In this document: in pieces, positions 1 through 6,802 of the stretch
Numbering within the stretch: position 1 is the first letter of the stretch
How the letters are laid out: each line of letters starts with the position of its first letter
DNA from: Oceanospirillaceae bacterium
GTDB taxonomy: Bacteria > Pseudomonadota > Gammaproteobacteria > Pseudomonadales > Balneatricaceae
Direction: 5' to 3'
Assembly: GCA_023954795.1 (NCBI GenBank)
Contig: JAGSHA010000018.1
Span: forward strand, 1 to 19,743
DNA length: 19,743 bases
The notes under the pieces: model-generated
The model's database searches: none
Told to the model about the DNA's origin: nothing
The model's input: the letters and a program-made list of their open reading frames with translations, nothing else
Made by a program: the position numbers and the translations under genes

Positions 1-135
1 GAGCCCTTATCTTTAGAGCCCTTATCTTTAGAGCCCTTATCTTTAGAGCCCTTATCTTTAGAGCCCTTATCTTTAGAGCCCTTATCTTTAGAGCCGTTGT
101 CTTTGGAGCCGTTGTCTTTGGAGCCGTTATCTACG
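1..135. repeat. 15-bp in-frame tandem repeat (KDKGS-coding)
   Basis: Six perfect copies of GAGCCCTTATCTTTA occupy 1-90. Two identical variant copies (GAGCCGTTGTCTTTG) follow at 91-120 and one diverged copy at 121-135. Read on the minus strand each unit encodes K-D-K-G-S or K-D-N-G-S. The unit is a multiple of three, so copy-number change alters linker length without a frameshift. The array is cut by the window edge, so the total copy number is unknown. Identity increases toward the C-terminal side, as expected for recent slippage-driven growth. Confidence 0.95.
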
Positions 136-632
136 TCCCCACCATCCGCTTCAAACAACGCCACATTGTCAATCAGACCACCAAAACTATCAGCGTCAGC
201 CGCATCATGCGCCAGCGTCAACTTATCCAAACCACCAGTGCCTTCTACTGTGAAGGTGACATTTTGCCAATCGCTAGAACCTGGTTCTACGCGGGAAACC
301 AGCTCCCCGTTCCAAAAAATATCGATTGTATTGGTAGACTGCTGAGTTCCGCTTCTCAGTGCCACGTCCAAACTGAGCGTGTATTCCTGCTCTGCATTGG
401 TCTGAATATTCTGATATACACCTTCAACCGCATTACCGTTGTAGTCCAGCTCCAACCACTGATCACCCTCAGAAGCAGATTGATTGGTGTACAAACCATT
501 TTCCTGCAGCTCAATATCATTATTAAGCGCCTTCCAACCATCCAACTCACCAAATACCTGCCAGTTCCGGTCCAGCGTCACTTCATCGTTTTCAAAACCG
601 CCATTTACGATCAGATTCTGGGAAGTTGTCAT
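1..632 (-). CDS. Large surface/secreted protein, N-terminal part: NGGFE beta-sandwich domain plus KDKGS repeat linker (3' partial)
   Basis: Open reading frame from an ATG at 632 to the window edge, about 210 codons with no stop. Residues 1-165 begin MTTSQNLIVNGGFEND and end near GGLIDNVALFEADGG, a pattern typical of galactose-binding-like/CBM or DUF642-like beta-sandwich modules of secreted marine proteins. From about residue 166 the chain becomes a (K-D-N/K-G-S)n linker that continues out of the window. There is no N-terminal signal peptide; many proteins of this build leave through type I secretion using a C-terminal signal, but that end is not visible, so secretion is inference. A purine-rich GAGGG lies about 10 nt before the ATG. 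The gene is divergent from the DUF3080 gene. The domain call is by pattern only; the full protein may be a large RTX-like adhesin or a carbohydrate-active enzyme. Confidence 0.7.
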   Translation of the reverse strand, partial: MTTSQNLIVNGGFENDEVTLDRNWQVFGELDGWKALNNDIELQENGLYTNQSASEGDQWLELDYNGNAVEGVYQNIQTNAEQEYTLSLDVALRSGTQQSTNTIDIFWNGELVSRVEPGSSDWQNVTFTVEGTGGLDKLTLAHDAADADSFGGLIDNVALFEADGGDVDNGSKDNGSKDNGSKDKGSKDKGSKDKGSKDKGSKDKGSKDKG

Positions 633-927
633 TGGAAAGCCCTCTAATACAAATCTATTGTTTTAATCAATAACCATAAATCTTTTGATTTCAACAACTT
701 AAGACTTGATTACCTGTTTGATTTGTACATATCTTATCCACTCCCTCAAAAACGGTCAAGAAAAATACCAAACATCGTTTTAATTAAATTGTTTTTCACT
801 TTAATATCAATATCTTACAAAAGCCACTTAGTTTTAATATCGTTTTAGCCGTTAACACCCTCACATGAACCACCTCCCCGCCACACTAAAAGACTATAAT
901 TTCGGAAACCCCCTAAAGCTCCCGCCA
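633..927. promoter_or_regulatory. AT-rich divergent intergenic region
   Basis: This gap separates the minus-strand secreted-protein gene from the plus-strand lipoprotein gene. It is strongly AT-rich with several short repeated words: ATCGTTTTA twice (near 775 and 838), TTTAATATC twice, and TTTGATTT-like words near 674 and 718. It must hold both divergent promoters. I see no convincing pair of -35/-10 boxes and no good FNR site, so no specific operator is assigned. The richness in A/T would fit silencing by an H-NS/MvaT-like protein, which is inference. Confidence 0.4.
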
Positions 928-2028
928 ATGCGAACACTAGTAAGCCTGATACTTTGCGTACTCCTACTCTCCGGATGCGACAAAAGCTCTCCTGAGTTTT
1001 TGCTTGAGGACTATATGGAGCGGGTTAGTAACACAATCGATGTTGAAGTCGACACACAACTCACAGCAGGAGAAAACATCCCACTCCTGCCTCGTAAACG
1101 ACACCGGATCAAAGAAACAGAGGAAGTACATCAAGGATTGATTGAAGTGCTGGATCTGAAATACTGTGATGGACTGCTGAATTTGATTGCCCAGCGCAAC
1201 TCAAACCTGGGCCGAGTAATGCAACCATCCCAACAGATGCTTTACGAGATACGCTTTATAAGAAACATTCAACGCTGCCTGAATTTGATTAGACAAGACC
1301 CAACCCAGGACGAAGAACTAAAAGAAAGAATTGAGAGCATCTACAACATAAAGTCCCAAAATCTGAAAAGAGAAATATGGAATGGGATCTTTGGATCAAA
1401 TGAAGTGGCTGCCAACTTCTCTCGCAGCGAACCACCTATATCAACTGAAGGCGAAGTAGGCTTTACGGCAACATATGCTGTATTCCTGCAGTTTCAACGC
1501 CTCGCCAACCTAGACCCCGAAGATCAGGATAAAGAGCCGCTAGAGTTTCTTGATGATATAGAAACCAGCTATAAAACACTCAACACCAACCGCTACGGCT
1601 CACGATTTCTTAAATCCATAGCGCTTCTAACAGAAACAATGGAGCGCACCGCCCACGCCATCAACACACGACTAGATCAAAAACCTTTTTGCTACCCAGG
1701 ACATCAATCCCAGAAACGCACGATTTTGAGCAACGTTTTTAGAAAATTTTACAGCGAGAAATTTCAACCTTATCTCTCACGTGTACATCGCAACGGTGAA
1801 GAATGGTTATCAATACAGGCGGCCATTTTTGCTCAGTTAGAGCCAACACCCGAAATGAATCGATATTTTACGCAGGTTCTGTCCATGACAAATGAACATG
1901 GGATGTGGCAACAATATACACGCGCCAGAGACAACCACACTTCAGCATGGCAGCGCATACTACGGCAATGTAACCTAATGCCCGGTGGTCAAAACGAAAA
2001 AGGGCGCCAAGAAAAGGCGCCCGAATAG
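928..2028 (+). CDS. DUF3080-family lipoprotein
   Basis: The frame is open from an ATG at 865, but the ATG at 928 gives MRTLVSLILCVLLLSGC, a classic lipoprotein signal with an LLSG-C lipobox, so 928 is preferred; neither start has a strong ribosome-binding site. The mature chain is about 350 residues and largely helical. Segments such as LEDYMERVSNTIDVE just after the lipobox and the later RNSNLGRVMQPSQQMLYE resemble the DUF3080 family of gammaproteobacterial lipoproteins, whose function is not known. It should be anchored by the acylated Cys to the inner or outer membrane, facing the periplasm. The stop lies 1 nt from the stop of the convergent proQ-like gene, and the last codons contain that gene's terminator. 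Confidence 0.75.
   Translation: MRTLVSLILCVLLLSGCDKSSPEFLLEDYMERVSNTIDVEVDTQLTAGENIPLLPRKRHRIKETEEVHQGLIEVLDLKYCDGLLNLIAQRNSNLGRVMQPSQQMLYEIRFIRNIQRCLNLIRQDPTQDEELKERIESIYNIKSQNLKREIWNGIFGSNEVAANFSRSEPPISTEGEVGFTATYAVFLQFQRLANLDPEDQDKEPLEFLDDIETSYKTLNTNRYGSRFLKSIALLTETMERTAHAINTRLDQKPFCYPGHQSQKRTILSNVFRKFYSEKFQPYLSRVHRNGEEWLSIQAAIFAQLEPTPEMNRYFTQVLSMTNEHGMWQQYTRARDNHTSAWQRILRQCNLMPGGQNEKGRQEKAPE
1991..2022 (-). terminator. Rho-independent terminator of tusA-proQ, inside the 3' end of the DUF3080 gene
   Basis: A perfect 7-bp stem, GGGCGCC at 2002-2008 with GGCGCCC at 2016-2022, encloses a 7-nt loop. On the minus strand it is followed by a T-rich run (complement of 1991-2001). On the plus strand no T-run follows, so the orientation serves the minus-strand operon. 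It lies wholly within the final codons of the convergent lipoprotein gene. Confidence 0.8.
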
Positions 2029-2029
2029 G

Positions 2030-2557
2030 TCACTTGTTCATCGAAAGGAGCGCTTCAAGCTTATTATTCATACGCTCCTTCTTCTCCTGCTCACGCTTTT
2101 GTTCACGGCGAGCCTGATTAATCTCTTTCAACTTACCTTTTGCATGCTGAGCTTCTTCAGCAGTTACACTACCCGAAGCCTCACCATTGATATCAATACG
2201 ATCAGCACCATCCTGCAACGAACGCAAATAGTTCAGTGAACGAACATAACTTGCCAGCGCACGTTTAATCTTGTTTTTCGCCACCTTCTCATCTGCAATC
2301 AGGTCATCCTGAATGCCGATTTTCAATGGACGCACGTTCTTGCGATCAAACGCATTTGGATAAGCTTCGGAAAGCTGCTGAAGTGCCGCCAGATTCGCTG
2401 CACGATTCTTCGACTTAGCTTTTGGAGTTACGACGTCATTCACCTTATTGGCCTCAATTCGATTGCCGCGCCGCTCCTCTTCAGCGCTGAGCATCCGTTC
2501 CAGTGTTTCAATTAATTGATTGGTATCTTTACATAGCTGGGCGATATTACTAACCAT
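2030..2557 (-). CDS. ProQ/FinO-domain RNA-binding protein
   Basis: 175 residues. The central part (about 50-135) carries the FinO/ProQ fold pattern: LSEAYPNAFD, then VRPLKIGIQDDL, then a helical segment KIKRALASYVRSLNYLRSL, then RIDINGEASGSVTAEEAQHA. ProQ-family proteins are RNA chaperones that bind structured 3' ends of mRNAs and small RNAs. The N-terminal 45 residues look helical, and the C-terminal 40 residues are highly charged, rich in K, R, E and Q, likely a coiled or disordered RNA-binding tail. There is no C-terminal Tudor-like domain as in E. coli ProQ, so this is a short ProQ-like form. It follows the tusA-like gene by 5 nt, so the two are probably cotranscribed, and ends at the terminator at 1991-2022. 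Confidence 0.85.
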   Translation of the reverse strand: MVSNIAQLCKDTNQLIETLERMLSAEEERRGNRIEANKVNDVVTPKAKSKNRAANLAALQQLSEAYPNAFDRKNVRPLKIGIQDDLIADEKVAKNKIKRALASYVRSLNYLRSLQDGADRIDINGEASGSVTAEEAQHAKGKLKEINQARREQKREQEKKERMNNKLEALLSMNK

Positions 2558-2562
2558 TCCTG

Positions 2563-2805
2563 TCAGTCAGACCCTTTACGAATGTAATACTCAAATATAT
2601 CGCCATTTACCTGCTGCTCTACCAAATCATGGCCGAGAAAGGAGCAAAATTTAGGTATATCGCGCTGCGTGGAGGGATCCGTAGCAATCACATGCACTAT
2701 CTGACCATCTACCATGTCTCGCACTTTGTTGTGCAACAACATCACGGGCTCAGGACAATATAGCCCCTGAGCATCCATTTCATGGTCCACTTTAAAATCT
2801 GTCAT
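2563..2805 (-). CDS. tusA: TusA sulfurtransferase (sulfur carrier protein)
   Basis: 80 residues with the family signature DAQGLYCPEPVMLL; Cys17 is the persulfide-carrying residue, equivalent to Cys19 of E. coli TusA. The segments ATDPSTQRDIPKFC, LGHDLVE and the terminal YYIRKG also match TusA closely. It is a cytoplasmic protein that relays sulfur from a cysteine desulfurase to the TusBCD/TusE chain for 2-thiouridine formation in tRNA. Two adjacent ATG codons are possible (2808 and 2805). The second is chosen because the AAGAG ribosome-binding site then has a spacing of about 7 nt rather than 4, and it gives the usual MTD start. It heads the minus-strand pair with proQ. Confidence 0.9.
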   Translation of the reverse strand: MTDFKVDHEMDAQGLYCPEPVMLLHNKVRDMVDGQIVHVIATDPSTQRDIPKFCSFLGHDLVEQQVNGDIFEYYIRKGSD

Positions 2806-2896
2806 CATGCCACTCTTAACTGCAGAAGCCCTATTGTCTCAAATTACCCAGATGAGGCAAAGGATGTTTGCCGGGAAAGTCGCTTTTTCTCCGTTT

Positions 2897-2924
2897 CTGA
2901 CACATTATTAGTACGTTTTATATC
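2897..2924 (+). promoter_or_regulatory. Candidate sigma70 promoter for the ABM-domain gene
   Basis: CTGACA at 2897-2902 (5 of 6 to the -35 consensus) and TATATC at 2919-2924 (4 of 6 to the -10 consensus) are separated by 16 bp. The start would fall near 2931, leaving a leader of about 35 nt ending in a strong ribosome-binding site. Assigned by eye only. Confidence 0.4.
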
Positions 2925-2965
2925 AAGAATAACAGGATGCAGTATCGCTCAATGAGGAGGCTACT

Positions 2966-3247
2966 ATGATCCGAGTAATTATCGAACGCCACATCGCCGA
3001 CGATCTGGTCGAATATTATGAAAAAGCAGCACGCAACACGCTGCAACAAGCCATGAATGCCCACGGCTTTATTTCAGGTGAAGCATTACATAATGCGAAC
3101 GATATCAACCATCGCTATGTCATTGTCAACTATCGAACGATTCAGGACTGGCAACGCTGGTACGGATCAGCGGAACGTAAAGAGATGATGGAGGCGATCC
3201 ACCCTATGCTCGATCGCGATGAGAAAATCACGATACTTGAGCACTAA
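2966..3247 (+). CDS. Small antibiotic-biosynthesis-monooxygenase (ABM) fold protein
   Basis: 93 residues, the usual size of single-domain ABM/dimeric alpha-beta barrel proteins. The pattern is: beta strand MIRVIIERHI, helix LVEYYEKAARNTLQQAMN, then GFISGEALHNANDINHRYVIVNYRTIQDWQRWYGS (Trp-rich, as in ABM proteins), and a final strand KITILEH. Members act as small cofactor-free monooxygenases, haem-degrading enzymes or uncharacterised dimeric proteins, and the substrate cannot be told from sequence. It has an excellent ribosome-binding site (GAGGAG) 7 nt before the ATG. It is monocistronic, divergent from tusA-proQ and convergent with rlmM. Confidence 0.75.
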   Translation: MIRVIIERHIADDLVEYYEKAARNTLQQAMNAHGFISGEALHNANDINHRYVIVNYRTIQDWQRWYGSAERKEMMEAIHPMLDRDEKITILEH

Positions 3248-3258
3248 CGCCACCAAAC

Positions 3259-3286
3259 AGGGGCGCTTTGTATAAATGGCGCCCCT
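3259..3286. terminator. Hairpin between convergent ABM gene and rlmM
   Basis: A perfect 8-bp stem, AGGGGCGC at 3259-3266 with GCGCCCCT at 3279-3286, has a 12-nt loop. It lies between convergent genes, so it is well placed to stop transcription from both sides. Neither flank has a good T-run directly after the stem, so an intrinsic terminator is plausible but not certain. Confidence 0.45.
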
Positions 3287-3308
3287 GCACATCAACTATT
3301 CCGCCTTT

Positions 3309-4376
3309 TTATAGTAGACGCAAAGAGCAGGTAACCTCTTCCCGGTCATGGTAGAGCTGCTTGGTGCGCAATTCATACGCTACACCCGCTTCCGTCATTC
3401 GATCAGAAATCAGGTTTAAGCAACCAACCGTTTCCTGATAACGCTGCTTCATCGGCAATTTCAGGTTAAATATAGCTTCACGACAATATCCGTTAAGAAG
3501 CCAGTCAGATGCCAACGCAGCGGTGCGAATCGGCTTTTCCACCACATCGCAAACCATTAGATCAACCGTTTTATCGGGTACAAACTGATACGCATCTTCT
3601 TCGGCGTGAATCACCTGCCCGCTTTCCATCAGATCATCATTCATCGGACCATTATCAACAGCCGTTACAAACATACTGCGATTAACAAGCTGCCACGTCC
3701 AACCACCAGGCGCTGCACCCAGATCCACTGCAGAGCCGCCCAGCGGAATCCTATCATCCCACTTAGTCGACGGTATGAACCAATGCCAGGCTTCTTCAAG
3801 CTTCAGTGTCGAGCGACTCGGTGCTTGCTTTGGAAACTTCAACCTTGGTATGCCCATCAACCATGGAGCAGAGTTATTCACAGGTGCAATCCCTACATAA
3901 ATCTCGCTACCTGATAAAACAAACAATTGAAGGCGGGTATTTCGTGCTTCCTTACGCTTGGACAACTTTCCTTTTTTGCGCATATGCTGCGCCAGCGCCG
4001 AGCCAAACTTTCGACAAAAAGTACCAAGCTCCCTCCCCTCCGTGGTATCCGGCTGCTCTACCCAAAGTTCAACACATTCGGGATAGCCATCAAGCACCTC
4101 GCTTAATTGACCGATACGATCATTCGCATCCAGCACTTGAAGATCGCCACAAGCGGTCCACTGTCTGACAAACATAAGTGAGCGAAAGTCAACTTTATCC
4201 ACAACCACGCGCGCATCACCGTCCTGCTGACAGGTGAATAGCACGTAACCATCATGAGGCTTTAGCTGACAATATCCGTAGACACCAACCTCCGCCGCCC
4301 GATCAGTTATCTCTGCTGCCGCTTCTTTTTCAAATCCTGGGCGACACTGCAACACCAGACGACAAAACTCGCTCAA
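3309..4376 (-). CDS. rlmM: 23S rRNA 2'-O-ribose C2498 methyltransferase RlmM
   Basis: 355 residues, matching RlmM along its length. An N-terminal THUMP-like part opens with LVLQCRPGFEKEAAAEITDRA; a linker includes MGIPRLKFPKQAPSRSTLKLEEA; and a Rossmann-type methyltransferase domain carries the SAM motif DLGAAPGGWTWQL (about 218-230), then VDNGPM, VCDVVEKP and IFNLKLPMK. These supply the K-D-K-E type catalytic residues of ribose 2'-O-methyltransferases. It ends with LYHDREEVT, also conserved. The start is TTG at 4376-4374, overlapping the TGA of the upstream hydrolase gene (TTGA), and the resulting N-terminus aligns with known RlmM proteins. The enzyme acts on C2498 of 23S rRNA before the subunit is assembled. 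Translation is likely coupled to the upstream gene. Confidence 0.95.
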   Translation of the reverse strand: MSEFCRLVLQCRPGFEKEAAAEITDRAAEVGVYGYCQLKPHDGYVLFTCQQDGDARVVVDKVDFRSLMFVRQWTACGDLQVLDANDRIGQLSEVLDGYPECVELWVEQPDTTEGRELGTFCRKFGSALAQHMRKKGKLSKRKEARNTRLQLFVLSGSEIYVGIAPVNNSAPWLMGIPRLKFPKQAPSRSTLKLEEAWHWFIPSTKWDDRIPLGGSAVDLGAAPGGWTWQLVNRSMFVTAVDNGPMNDDLMESGQVIHAEEDAYQFVPDKTVDLMVCDVVEKPIRTAALASDWLLNGYCREAIFNLKLPMKQRYQETVGCLNLISDRMTEAGVAYELRTKQLYHDREEVTCSLRLL

Positions 4377-4978
4377 CTAATTATCTCCTCAATTCTTTGC
4401 GCTATCTGCTCCAAATGCATTGCCTGGCTATAACCCGATGCCTTACGGGGCTTGAGATCGTGATCCCCATCTTCCAGCCAATGTAAATGAACCGATTCTG
4501 AAAGCGGGTAGTGTAACACCTCTTCCCGATTTCCCATCGCATCCCGAGTACCCTGAAAAATATATACAGGCTTCTCGATATTCAGAAGATGCTCAGTACG
4601 CAAACTCTCAGGCTTGCGTGGCGGATGAAATGGATAGCCAAACGCGAAACAAGCCTTAGCATCAGTTTCATCCAACAACATCGACGCGACCCGCCCTCCC
4701 ATCGATTTTCCCGCGATATAAACGGGCAAATTCGTGGTTTCGATGATGCTTTCAATTTGTTGTTTATAGTGGGCAAGCAATACAGGCATACGATCCGGGG
4801 GACGCTTTTTTCCGTCGTCACGCCTTCTCGTCATATAGGGGAATTCAAACCGGACAACCTGCAGTCCCTTAGATACCAGCAGCTCGTCCATCTGCAGCAT
4901 AAATGGATGATCCATCCCCGCACCCGCACCGTGCGCAAACAACACAACACCCTGACAAGAATTACCTTTATCAAACAT
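4373..4978 (-). CDS. KANL3/Tex30-type alpha/beta hydrolase
   Basis: 201 residues, cytoplasmic. Visible elements are the strand and oxyanion region VVLFAHGAGAGMDHPFM, the nucleophile elbow GKSMGG with Ser92, an acid at QGTRDAMG (Asp146) and a C-terminal His173 in DGDHDLKP. The HGAGAGMDHPFM and GGR-ASM patterns are typical of the Tex30/KANL3-like hydrolase family, often annotated as dienelactone hydrolase-like. The true substrate is unknown. It overlaps rlmM by 4 nt, which suggests a two-gene operon and coupled translation. The upstream ribosome-binding site is weak. A perfect FNR-type site at 5031-5044 lies about 60 nt before the start. Confidence 0.8.
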   Translation of the reverse strand: MFDKGNSCQGVVLFAHGAGAGMDHPFMLQMDELLVSKGLQVVRFEFPYMTRRRDDGKKRPPDRMPVLLAHYKQQIESIIETTNLPVYIAGKSMGGRVASMLLDETDAKACFAFGYPFHPPRKPESLRTEHLLNIEKPVYIFQGTRDAMGNREEVLHYPLSESVHLHWLEDGDHDLKPRKASGYSQAMHLEQIAQRIEEIIS

Positions 4979-5030
4979 GAGCTTAGTACCTTGGTAGCAG
5001 ACGAAGATGAATCATACCTATTTCTTCCGC

Positions 5031-5044
5031 TTGATCTACATCAA
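5031..5044. promoter_or_regulatory. Perfect FNR/Anr box
   Basis: TTGATCTACATCAA matches the TTGAT-N4-ATCAA consensus at all ten specified bases. It is centred about 315 nt before ccoN and about 60 nt before the divergent hydrolase gene. Neither direction has a convincing -10 at exact class II distance. On the minus strand a TATGAT word (complement of 5011-5016) would place the site over the -35 region, which would fit repression or an altered architecture. Confidence 0.8.
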
Positions 5045-5137
5045 GTAAAGAACCGAAAAGGTCCGCGGCATACATTAAAAAAGCACGCCTAAAGTACTAA
5101 AAAGACCATTATATTCACCATAAACATATATATATTC

Positions 5138-5151
5138 CTTATAGCTATAAG
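5138..5151. repeat. 14-bp perfect palindrome upstream of ccoN
   Basis: CTTATAGCTATAAG is its own reverse complement. It sits within AT-rich DNA between the FNR site and the ccoN-proximal promoter, flanked by CATATA words on both sides. It could be an operator for a dimeric regulator; no known consensus is recognised. Confidence 0.5.
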
Positions 5152-5272
5152 CATATACCCTTTAAATTACAACAACTTACAACCAACCCAGAATATAAAA
5201 AACTCCTACCAGAGTGCTATAGCGTCTATTTCGCAGGTGCGACAATTCGTCCCAATTTTTGTTCCATTTACA

Positions 5273-5301
5273 TTGAAAATTAGTGCCCATTTCCACATAA
5301 T
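5273..5301 (+). promoter_or_regulatory. Predicted sigma70 promoter of ccoNOQP
   Basis: TTGAAA at 5273-5278 (5 of 6) and CATAAT at 5296-5301 (5 of 6) are separated by exactly 17 bp. Transcription would start near 5308, about 44 nt before the ccoN ATG. The strength of the match suggests that the oxidase genes have substantial activator-independent expression, like the cco1 type rather than the Anr-dependent cco2 type of Pseudomonas; this comparison is inference. Confidence 0.55.
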
Positions 5302-5351
5302 TGCGCCTGAACTCTAATTTCTTTAATTAGCTTGTTGATGAGAGCCTGAGC

Positions 5352-6782
5352 ATGAGCACAGCAACTGAACACCCCACCTACAATTATAAAGTGGTGCGCC
5401 AGTTCGCCATCATGACAGTGGTTTGGGGTATCGTCGGTATGACCGTCGGTGTCCTGATCGCTGCCCAGTTGGTTTGGCCAGCACTAAATTTTGACATCCC
5501 ATGGCTGACATACGGCCGTCTACGTCCATTACACACCAATGCTGTAATCTTTGCATTTGGTGGTTGCGCGTTGTTCGCAACTTCTTACTACGTGGTACAG
5601 CGTACCTGCCAGACCCGCCTATTTGGTGGTGGCCTGGCCGCGTTCACGTTCTGGGGCTGGCAGGCTGTAATCGTCGCTGCTGCAGTTACCCTGCCACTGG
5701 GTCTGACCTCTTCTAAAGAGTATGCAGAGCTGGAATGGCCAATCGATTTGCTGATTGCGATCGTCTGGGTTTCCTACGCTGTTGTCTTCCTTGGCACGGT
5801 TAAAATGCGTAAAACCTCCCACATCTACGTGGGTAACTGGTTCTACATGGCATTCATCATCACCGTTGCAGTCCTGCACATCGTAAACAGCGCAGCAATG
5901 CCTGTTTCTCTGTGGAAGTCTTACTCTGTATACCCGGGTACTGTCGATGCGATGGTTCAGTGGTGGTACGGTCACAACGCAGTAGGCTTCTTCCTGACTG
6001 CAGGCTTCCTGGGCATGATGTACTACTTCGTACCGAAGCAGGCTGAGCGTCCGATCTTCTCTTACCGTCTGTCTATCGTTCACTTCTGGGCTCTGATTGC
6101 GACTTACATGTGGGCTGGTGGTCACCACCTGCATTACACCGCACTGCCAGACTGGACTCAGTCTGTAGCGATGGTTATGTCCCTGATCCTGCTGGCTCCG
6201 TCTTGGGGTGGTATGATCAACGGTATGATGACTCTGTCCGGCGCATGGCACAAACTGCGTACTGACCCAGTTCTTCGCTTCCTGGTTGTATCTCTGTCCT
6301 TCTACGGTATGTCTACGTTTGAAGGCCCTATGATGTCCATCAAGACTGTAAACGCTCTGTCCCACTACACTGACTGGACTGTTGGTCACGTACATGCGGG
6401 CGCATTGGGCTGGGTTGCGATGATTTCTATCGGTGCTGTTTACCACATGCTTCCACGCCTGTTCGGTAAAGCTCAGATGTACTCTGTTGGCTTGATCAAC
6501 ACGCACTTCTGGTTGGCAACTATCGGTACTGTACTGTACATCTGCGCGATGTGGGTTAACGGTATCCTGCAGGGCCTGATGTGGCGTGCAGTAAACGAAG
6601 ACGGCACTCTGACCTACAGCTTCGTAGAAGCTCTGGAAGCATCTCACCCTGGCTACTTCGTACGCTGGTTGGGCGGTATGTTCTTCCTGACAGGCATGGT
6701 TCTGATGGCGTTCAACACCTGGCAGACTGTTCGTAAAAACAGCACTGCACCTGCAGCTGACGCTGCAGCACAGGCAGCTTAA
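5352..6782 (+). CDS. ccoN: Cytochrome c oxidase, cbb3-type, subunit I (CcoN)
   Basis: 476 residues with about 12 membrane segments. This is the catalytic subunit that reduces oxygen to water and pumps protons. The ligands of the cbb3 family are all present: His61 (RPLHTNAVIF) and His348 region for low-spin haem b, His346 for haem b3, and the CuB ligands His208 (WWYGHNAVGFF), His258 and His259 (GGHHLHYT). Tyr252 in TYMWAGG is at the position of the family's cross-linked tyrosine. FEGPMMS supplies the conserved Glu323 near the active site. The numbering is one higher than that of the Pseudomonas stutzeri enzyme. The C-terminus is Ala-rich. Codon use is strongly biased to CTG, GGT and CGT, fitting high expression. 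It leads ccoNOQP, with ccoO starting 20 nt downstream. Confidence 0.98.
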   Translation: MSTATEHPTYNYKVVRQFAIMTVVWGIVGMTVGVLIAAQLVWPALNFDIPWLTYGRLRPLHTNAVIFAFGGCALFATSYYVVQRTCQTRLFGGGLAAFTFWGWQAVIVAAAVTLPLGLTSSKEYAELEWPIDLLIAIVWVSYAVVFLGTVKMRKTSHIYVGNWFYMAFIITVAVLHIVNSAAMPVSLWKSYSVYPGTVDAMVQWWYGHNAVGFFLTAGFLGMMYYFVPKQAERPIFSYRLSIVHFWALIATYMWAGGHHLHYTALPDWTQSVAMVMSLILLAPSWGGMINGMMTLSGAWHKLRTDPVLRFLVVSLSFYGMSTFEGPMMSIKTVNALSHYTDWTVGHVHAGALGWVAMISIGAVYHMLPRLFGKAQMYSVGLINTHFWLATIGTVLYICAMWVNGILQGLMWRAVNEDGTLTYSFVEALEASHPGYFVRWLGGMFFLTGMVLMAFNTWQTVRKNSTAPAADAAAQAA

Positions 6783-6802
6783 GGTCATAGGAGCAGATAG
6801 AA

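Larger units (their letters stand above)
4979..5351. promoter_or_regulatory. Regulatory region between the hydrolase-rlmM pair and ccoN
   Basis: This 373-bp gap holds no gene. From left to right it contains: a perfect FNR/Anr site (5031-5044); very AT-rich DNA with a perfect 14-bp palindrome, CTTATAGCTATAAG, at 5138-5151; a good sigma70-type promoter at 5273-5301; and a small CTAATT/AATTAG inverted repeat at 5314-5330 in the predicted leader. The likely picture is a basal promoter close to ccoN plus remote oxygen control, but the target of the FNR site is not settled. Confidence 0.6.

Noticed and set aside
1..135. Possible CRISPR array at the left edge
   Set aside because: The repeats are 15 bp, directly adjacent with no spacers, and in frame within a coding sequence.
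207..647. 146-codon plus-strand frame opposite the secreted-protein gene
   Set aside because: The minus strand encodes a coherent NGGFE-type domain over the same interval, while this frame has no ribosome-binding site and no domain pattern.
674..740. TTGAT words in the AT-rich gap as FNR sites
   Set aside because: None has a matching second half-site at the right spacing.
1985..2239. 84-codon plus-strand frame over the end of the lipoprotein gene and proQ
   Set aside because: It is a shadow of proQ, with no ribosome-binding site or recognisable features apart from a chance hydrophobic stretch.
5619..6788. 389-codon open frame on the minus strand across ccoN
   Set aside because: It is antisense to a gene with all cbb3 ligands in place. 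The openness follows from the strongly biased codon use of ccoN, and the translation has no recognisable domain or low-complexity-free core.
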